From positions 186,001 to 250,000 of the forward strand of contig NZ_JAUZQF010000014.1 in assembly GCF_030718205.1 (NCBI RefSeq): a stretch of 64,000 nucleotides of DNA, written 5' to 3'. The notes beneath the pieces are model-generated. The model ran no database searches. It was given only the letters and a program-made list of their open reading frames with translations, and was not told the DNA's origin. The DNA comes from Nonomuraea turcica. GTDB taxonomy: Bacteria > Actinomycetota > Actinomycetes > Streptosporangiales > Streptosporangiaceae. The position numbers and the translations under genes are program-made. Positions 59,710 to 64,000 of this stretch are shown here, piece after piece (position 1 is the first letter of the stretch; each line of letters opens with the position of its first letter).

Positions 59710-62487
59710 ATGGACCTCGAAACTTTCACCCCCGGTTCGGGACTACTCGAACCCAGGGCGGCACTCCGCTCCGACGCGCCCGCACTCGACCTCAACGGGA
59801 CGTGGCGCTTCCGCCTCTCACCCACCGCGAACGTCCCCGACGACTTCGCCCAACCCAGCTACGACGCCGCGGACTGGGACGAATTGCCGGTGCCGTCCCA
59901 CTGGCCGTTGCACGGCTACGGCGCGCCCGCGTACACCAACGTCGACTTCCCGTTCCCCGTCGACCCGCCGCACGTCCCCGACGAGAACCCGACCGGCGAC
60001 TACCGCCGCACGTTCGACCTGCCCGAGGACTGGACCGGCGGCCGGCTGCGGTTCGAGGGCGCCGACTCCTTCGCCCGGGTCTGGCTCAACGGGCACGAGC
60101 TGGGCTTCTGGACGGGCAGCAGACTGCCCGCGGAGTTCGACGCCGGGCCGTGGCTGCGTCCCGGACGCAACGTCCTGGCCGTGCGCGTGCACCAGTGGTC
60201 GGCCGCCAGCTACCTGGAAGACCAGGACATGTGGTGGCTGCCCGGCATCTTCCGCGACGTCACCCTCACCCGATCGGCCGCCGACGTCTTCGTGCACGCC
60301 TCGCACGACGGCAGGCTCAGCTTCGAGGCCGAGGGCGGCCTGCTCAGCATTCCGGAGCTCGGCGTCGCCGACCTGGAGCCCGGCACGGAGATCACGCTCG
60401 ACGTCGAGCCGTGGACGGCCGAGACGCCGCGCCTGTACGACGCCGTCGTGACGTTCCCCGGCGAGATGGTGCGCCTGCGCGTCGGCTTCCGCACGATCTC
60501 CATCGTGGACGGCGTGCTGCTGGCCAACGGCAGCCCGCTGCTGCTCAAGGGCGTCAACCGGCACGAATTCCACCCCGAGCGCGGCCGCGCGGTCCCGTAC
60601 GAGACCATGCGCGCCGACGTGCTGCTGATGAAGCAGCACAACGTCAACGCCGTCAGGACCAGCCACTACCCGCCCCACCCCGCCTTCCTCGACCTGTGCG
60701 ACGAGCTCGGCCTGTGGGTGATCGACGAGTGCGACCTGGAGACGCACGGCTTCGGCGAGGTCGACTGGCGCGGCAACCCCACCGACGACCCGCGCTGGGC
60801 CGACGCGCTGCTCGACCGCATGCGCCGCATGGTCGAACGCGACAAGAACCACCCGAGCGTCATCATGTGGTCGCTCGGCAACGAGGCCGGCCACGGCCGC
60901 AACTTGGCCGTCATGGCGGACTGGACCCGCGAGCGCGACCCCTCCCGCCCGATCCATTACGAGGGCGACTGGACGTGCGCGCACACCGACGTCTACTCGC
61001 GCATGTACGCCTCCCACGCCGAGGTCGAGGCCATCGGCCGCCTGGCCGAGGACCCCCTGGACGACCCGGAGCTGGACGCGCGGCGGCGCGCGATGCCGTT
61101 CCTGCAGTGCGAGTACGCCCACGCCATGGGCAACGGGCCCGGCGGGCTGGCCGAATACCAGGAGCTGTTCGCGCGGTATCCGCGGCTGGCCGGCGGGTTC
61201 ATCTGGGAGTGGATCGACCACGGCATCGTGCATCCGCAGCTGGAGTACGCCTACGGCGGCGACTACGGGGAGCCCGTCCACGACTCGAACTTCGTGATCG
61301 ACGGGCTCGTGTTCCCCGACCGCACGCCGTCACCCGGGCTCATCGACCTGAAGAAGGTGTTCGAGCCCGTGACGTTCGACTTCGGCGACGGGGTCGTGCG
61401 GGTCGTGAACGGCTACGACTTCCGCGACCTGTCCCACCTGGAGTTCGTCGCCACCGTGGAGGTGGAGGGAGAGACGCTCGCCGAGCACCGGCTGGAGGTG
61501 CCCGCGGGCGGCGGCGAGGTCAAGCTGCCCGACGCGCCGCCCGGCCCGGAGGGGGAGCGCTGGCTGACCGTCCGCGCCCTGCTGTCCGGCGACCAGCCAT
61601 GGGCGGAGGCGGGACACGAGGTGGCGTGGGGACAGACACTCCTGGCGCCGCCCGCGCCCCGGACCGCTTCGGCGACGCTGGTCACGTTCGTACGGGACGG
61701 CGACGAGATCGTCGCCAGCGGATCCGGATTCGACGCGGAGACCGGGCGGCTCGTCAGGCTGTTCGGGCTGGAGGTCGAAGGGCCGCGGCTCGACCTGTGG
61801 CGGGCGCCGACCGACAACGACAGGCACGCCGGCCTCGAAGGCAAGTGGCGCGCCCTCGGCCTGCACCGGCTCACGCACCGGGTGGACGATGTCGAGGTCG
61901 GCGACGCCCTCACCGTCCGCACCCGGGTCGCGCCCGCCGCGACGGACCTCGGCATGCGGGCGACGTACCGGTGGACGCTCGCCGGAGACGGCGGGCTGCT
62001 GCTGAGCGTCGACCTCGAGCCCGAGGGCGAGTGGCGGGACCCGATCGCGCGGCTCGGCGTCACCATGACGCTGCCCAGGACCGCCGTCGAGCGGGTCACC
62101 TGGTTCGGGCGCGGGCCCGGCGAGGCGTACCCGGACACCGGCATGGCGGCGCGCGTCGGCCGCTGGACGGCCTCGATCGACGAGCTGCAGACGCCGTACG
62201 TCTACCCGCAGGAGAACGGCCACCGCGCCGACGTGCGGTGGGCCGACTTCGGCGCGTTCACGGTGTCCGGTGACCCGGTGTTCGGGATGACCGCGCGCCG
62301 CTGGAGCATCGACGAGCTGGCCGCCGCCACCCACCGGCCCGACCTGGTGCCGGGGGACCGGGTGCACCTCCACCTGGACCTCGCCCACCAGGGCATCGGC
62401 ACCGCAACCTGCGGTCCGGGCACGCTGCCGCAGTACGAGCTCAGAGCTCAGGCGGCGACGTTCACGCTGAGGTTCGACCCGGCCTGA
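59710..62487 (+). CDS. lacZ: Beta-galactosidase, glycoside hydrolase family 2
   Basis: A 925-residue cytoplasmic enzyme, near the 1023-residue LacZ length. The N-terminal sugar-binding domain carries NGTWRFRLSP and NVDFPFPVDPPHVPDENPTG, followed by Ig-like domains. The TIM barrel (about 275-570) holds KGVNRHEFHP, acid/base Glu in WSLGNEAGHGRN and nucleophile Glu in QCEYAHAMGNGPGG. The C-terminal Bgal_small_N domain shows WRAPTDND and WFGRGPGEAYPD. No signal peptide. Hydrolyses beta-galactosides (lactose-like or arabinogalactan fragments). No ribosome site precedes the ATG, but a TAGGCT hexamer eight bases upstream suggests a leaderless transcript. No sugar transporter or LacI regulator is adjacent. 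Confidence 0.92.
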   Translation: MDLETFTPGSGLLEPRAALRSDAPALDLNGTWRFRLSPTANVPDDFAQPSYDAADWDELPVPSHWPLHGYGAPAYTNVDFPFPVDPPHVPDENPTGDYRRTFDLPEDWTGGRLRFEGADSFARVWLNGHELGFWTGSRLPAEFDAGPWLRPGRNVLAVRVHQWSAASYLEDQDMWWLPGIFRDVTLTRSAADVFVHASHDGRLSFEAEGGLLSIPELGVADLEPGTEITLDVEPWTAETPRLYDAVVTFPGEMVRLRVGFRTISIVDGVLLANGSPLLLKGVNRHEFHPERGRAVPYETMRADVLLMKQHNVNAVRTSHYPPHPAFLDLCDELGLWVIDECDLETHGFGEVDWRGNPTDDPRWADALLDRMRRMVERDKNHPSVIMWSLGNEAGHGRNLAVMADWTRERDPSRPIHYEGDWTCAHTDVYSRMYASHAEVEAIGRLAEDPLDDPELDARRRAMPFLQCEYAHAMGNGPGGLAEYQELFARYPRLAGGFIWEWIDHGIVHPQLEYAYGGDYGEPVHDSNFVIDGLVFPDRTPSPGLIDLKKVFEPVTFDFGDGVVRVVNGYDFRDLSHLEFVATVEVEGETLAEHRLEVPAGGGEVKLPDAPPGPEGERWLTVRALLSGDQPWAEAGHEVAWGQTLLAPPAPRTASATLVTFVRDGDEIVASGSGFDAETGRLVRLFGLEVEGPRLDLWRAPTDNDRHAGLEGKWRALGLHRLTHRVDDVEVGDALTVRTRVAPAATDLGMRATYRWTLAGDGGLLLSVDLEPEGEWRDPIARLGVTMTLPRTAVERVTWFGRGPGEAYPDTGMAARVGRWTASIDELQTPYVYPQENGHRADVRWADFGAFTVSGDPVFGMTARRWSIDELAAATHRPDLVPGDRVHLHLDLAHQGIGTATCGPGTLPQYELRAQAATFTLRFDPA

Positions 62488-62502
62488 GCCAGGGACACGA
62501 AA

Positions 62503-62532
62503 CCGGGTCCCGCACGGACATGCGGGACCCGG
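62503..62532. terminator. Bidirectional terminator between lacZ and tuf
   Basis: CCGGGTCCCGCA (62503-62514), loop CGGACA, TGCGGGACCCGG (62521-62532): a perfect 12-bp stem between two convergent genes, 15 bp after one stop and 6 bp after the other. Confidence 0.85.
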
Positions 62533-62538
62533 CTCGGG

Positions 62539-63711
62539 TCAACCGGACGACGGCACGGTGAGAATCGTGCCCGCGCCCACCGTCAGCCCGCCCTCGCGAA
62601 TCGCGAAGCCGAGCCCCGGCTCGACGGCGACCGGCTTGCCCAGCGCGACCTCCACCTCGACCGTGTCACCCGGCCGGGCGGCCTCGTCGAGCTTGAGCTC
62701 CCCGGGCACGTCCGTCGTCCGCAGGTAGAACTGCGGCCGGTACCCGGACGCGATCGCCCTGCGCCGCCCGCCCTCCTCCGGAGTCAGGAGGTAGACGCGG
62801 GCGGTGAACGACGTGCGGGCCAGCTGGCTGCCCGGCTGCGCCAGCACCATGCCCCGCCGCACCTGCTCGCGGCGCACCCCGCGCAACAGCACGGCGGCGT
62901 TGTCGCCGGCCTCGCCCTGCTCCATCGTCTTGCCGAACGTCTCCACGCCCGTCACGACGGCGCTGAACCCGTCACCGAACCCGACCGCCTCCACCGTGTC
63001 ACCGACGCGGACCGTGCCGCGCTCGATGGCGCCGGTGACGACCGTGCCGCGGCCGGTGACCGTCAGCACGTTCTCGACCGGCATGAGGAACGGCGCGTCC
63101 ACGTACCGCACCGGCACCGGAATGTGCTCGTCCACCGCCTGGAGCAGCGCCTCCACCGACGCCGTCCAGACCGGGTCGCCCTCCAGCGCCCGCAGCCCGG
63201 ACACCCGCACCATCGGGACGCCGTCGTAGCCGTGCTCGGCCAGCAGCTCCTGCAGCTCCAGCTCCACCAGGTCGGTCAGCTCCGGGTCGGCGCCGTCGGC
63301 CTTGTTGACGGCCACGACCAGGTGCTCCACCCCGACCCGCTTGGCCAGCAGCACGTGCTCCCTGGTCTGCGGCATGATCCCGTCCTGCGCGGACACGACG
63401 AGGATCGCGCCGTCGAGCTGCGCCGCCCCCGTGATCATGTTCTTCACGTAGTCGGCGTGGCCCGGCATGTCGACGTGGGCGTAGTGCCTGGTGGCGGTCT
63501 CGTACTCGACGTGCGAGATGTTGATCGTGATGCCCCGCTGCGCCTCCTCCGGCGTGCGGTCGATCCGCTCGAACGGCGTGTACGTCGCCTGCCCCCGCTG
63601 CGCCAGCACCTTCGTGATCGCCGCGGTCAGCGTGGTCTTGCCGTGGTCGACGTGCCCCATCGTGCCGATGTTGAGATGCGGCTTGTTCCGTACGTAGGCC
63701 TGCTTGGCCAT
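62539..63711 (-). CDS. tuf: EF-Tu paralogue with altered antibiotic-contact residues
   Basis: A 390-residue elongation factor Tu that carries aminoacyl-tRNA to the ribosome. G1 GHVDHGKT (19-26), RGITI switch I, G3 DMPGH (81-85, catalytic His retained), G4 NKAD (136-139) and G5 SGLRAL (usually SALKAL). It sits alone between unrelated genes, not in the rpsL-rpsG-fusA-tuf operon, so it is a second copy. Aligned from memory to E. coli EF-Tu it has Arg125 for Gln124, His160 for Tyr160, Ala273 for Gly275 and Gly368 for Arg373, positions tied to kirromycin or GE2270A binding or resistance. It also has a variant C-terminus (GTILTVPSSG). ATG follows GGAGAGGG. An antibiotic-insensitive or condition-specific EF-Tu is the natural hypothesis. 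Confidence 0.93.
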   Translation of the reverse strand: MAKQAYVRNKPHLNIGTMGHVDHGKTTLTAAITKVLAQRGQATYTPFERIDRTPEEAQRGITINISHVEYETATRHYAHVDMPGHADYVKNMITGAAQLDGAILVVSAQDGIMPQTREHVLLAKRVGVEHLVVAVNKADGADPELTDLVELELQELLAEHGYDGVPMVRVSGLRALEGDPVWTASVEALLQAVDEHIPVPVRYVDAPFLMPVENVLTVTGRGTVVTGAIERGTVRVGDTVEAVGFGDGFSAVVTGVETFGKTMEQGEAGDNAAVLLRGVRREQVRRGMVLAQPGSQLARTSFTARVYLLTPEEGGRRRAIASGYRPQFYLRTTDVPGELKLDEAARPGDTVEVEVALGKPVAVEPGLGFAIREGGLTVGAGTILTVPSSG

Positions 63712-63742
63712 GATTCCCTCTCCTGAGACATCTGGATGCTTC

Positions 63743-63783
63743 GTGACCCGTCAGGGCCGGTCAACCTCCCCCCGCCGGGTCAC
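63743..63783 (-). promoter_or_regulatory. Hairpin in the tuf leader region
   Basis: GTGACCCG (63743-63750) and CGGGTCAC (63776-63783) form a perfect 8-bp stem with a 25-nt loop, about 30 bp upstream of the tuf start. It could be a leader structure or an operator dyad. The loop carries GGGGGGAGGTTGACC on the tuf strand. Confidence 0.35.
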
Positions 63784-64000
63784 CTCAGGACTTACGGGAA
63801 GAGGTCAGCGCTCCAGGCCGTCGCAGACACGCTCGAACGCGCCCACCGGCAGGGTGGGCGTCGTGGGGCGAGCGTGCAGGAACATGAGGAACATAGTGCG
63901 ATCATCAGCACCGAACGGCAACCGAATATTCCGCCCAGCAGATCCCTTCGCCCGCGGCCCCGCCCAACGCAATCGACACAATAACAACTCATTAACAGCA
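63784..64000 (-). other. Upstream region of tuf to the window edge
   Basis: It may contain the tuf promoter: on the minus strand TTGCCG is followed 18 bases later by ACTATGTT around 63890-63925. A short frame (ATG near 63894, FLMFLHARPTTPTLPVGAFE then RVCDGLER plus stop) lacks a clear ribosome site and is not called as a gene. Confidence 0.35.

Overview
The window is high-GC DNA (roughly 70%) with strong third-position GC bias, GTG and possibly leaderless starts, and actinomycete families: PrsW proteases, SpoIIE-type phosphatases, HxlR, MocR and ECF regulators, and a second EF-Tu. The closest fit is a filamentous actinomycete of the Streptosporangiaceae type (Nonomuraea, Streptosporangium, Planobispora-like). 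This is inferred from gene style only; no rRNA or tRNA gene was found to confirm it.

Layout. 0-1.7 kb: glucose-6-phosphate isomerase. 1.7-3.1 kb: an IS200/IS605-type tnpB lying just upstream of pgi, with a likely omega-RNA end. 3.2-32.2 kb: an accessory region where working genes alternate with many broken ones (integrases, serine resolvase, IS982, IS5, group II intron, APH, GNAT, MFS, MerR, ECF sigma, IlvD fragments). Its core is a module repeated three times in different states of decay: sensor histidine kinase, PrsW-like membrane protease, and a 3-hydroxyisobutyrate-dehydrogenase-like enzyme whose start overlaps the protease stop (ATGA). The copy at 14.7-16.6 kb has intact enzyme and protease genes. 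The copy at 28.8-31.7 kb has a frameshifted enzyme, an intact protease, a broken kinase and an intact divergent response regulator. The copy at 4.6 kb keeps only the protease tail and an enzyme gene with an in-frame deletion, coupled to a GAF-PP2C-HATPase phosphatase gene. An intact kinase (23.7-25.6 kb), a stand-alone receiver and a LuxR-type ATPase without its DNA-binding end lie between them. A motif around GCTAGCTGGAAT recurs in four of the promoter regions.

The same region also holds a TetR-controlled oxidoreductase/SnoaL/SGNH-hydrolase cluster with a 31-bp operator candidate, an ornithine-cyclodeaminase-like gene, an HxlR regulator with a small membrane protein, and a KimA-like potassium permease.

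32.2-37.0 kb is ordinary metabolism: phosphoketolase and acetate kinase (overlapping), then a small membrane gene with an apparent frameshift and a nucleotidyltransferase-fold protein. 37.4-45.4 kb is a compact MocR-regulated cluster: a PPOX-cupin fusion, a Tat lipoprotein binding protein and two flavin-reductase-like proteins in one operon, and a polyamine-type ABC transporter (two permeases and an ATPase) in a second operon. Both operons start about 20 bp from near-identical operator sequences, and the MocR regulator lies between them.

46-52.2 kb: a broken ABC-2 permease, an SDR, an XRE-cupin regulator divergent from an aminotransferase, a Tn3 transposase fragment, a broken ABM monooxygenase gene, a VIT-family metal transporter and a conserved hypothetical. 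52.5-64 kb: a membrane-embedded alpha/beta-hydrolase-like protein, a secreted phosphodiester glycosidase-metallophosphoesterase fusion, an amidohydrolase, a GH2 beta-galactosidase and, facing it across a bidirectional terminator, a divergent EF-Tu paralogue. That EF-Tu differs from the usual sequence at several positions linked to kirromycin and GE2270A resistance, which makes it the most testable observation in the window.
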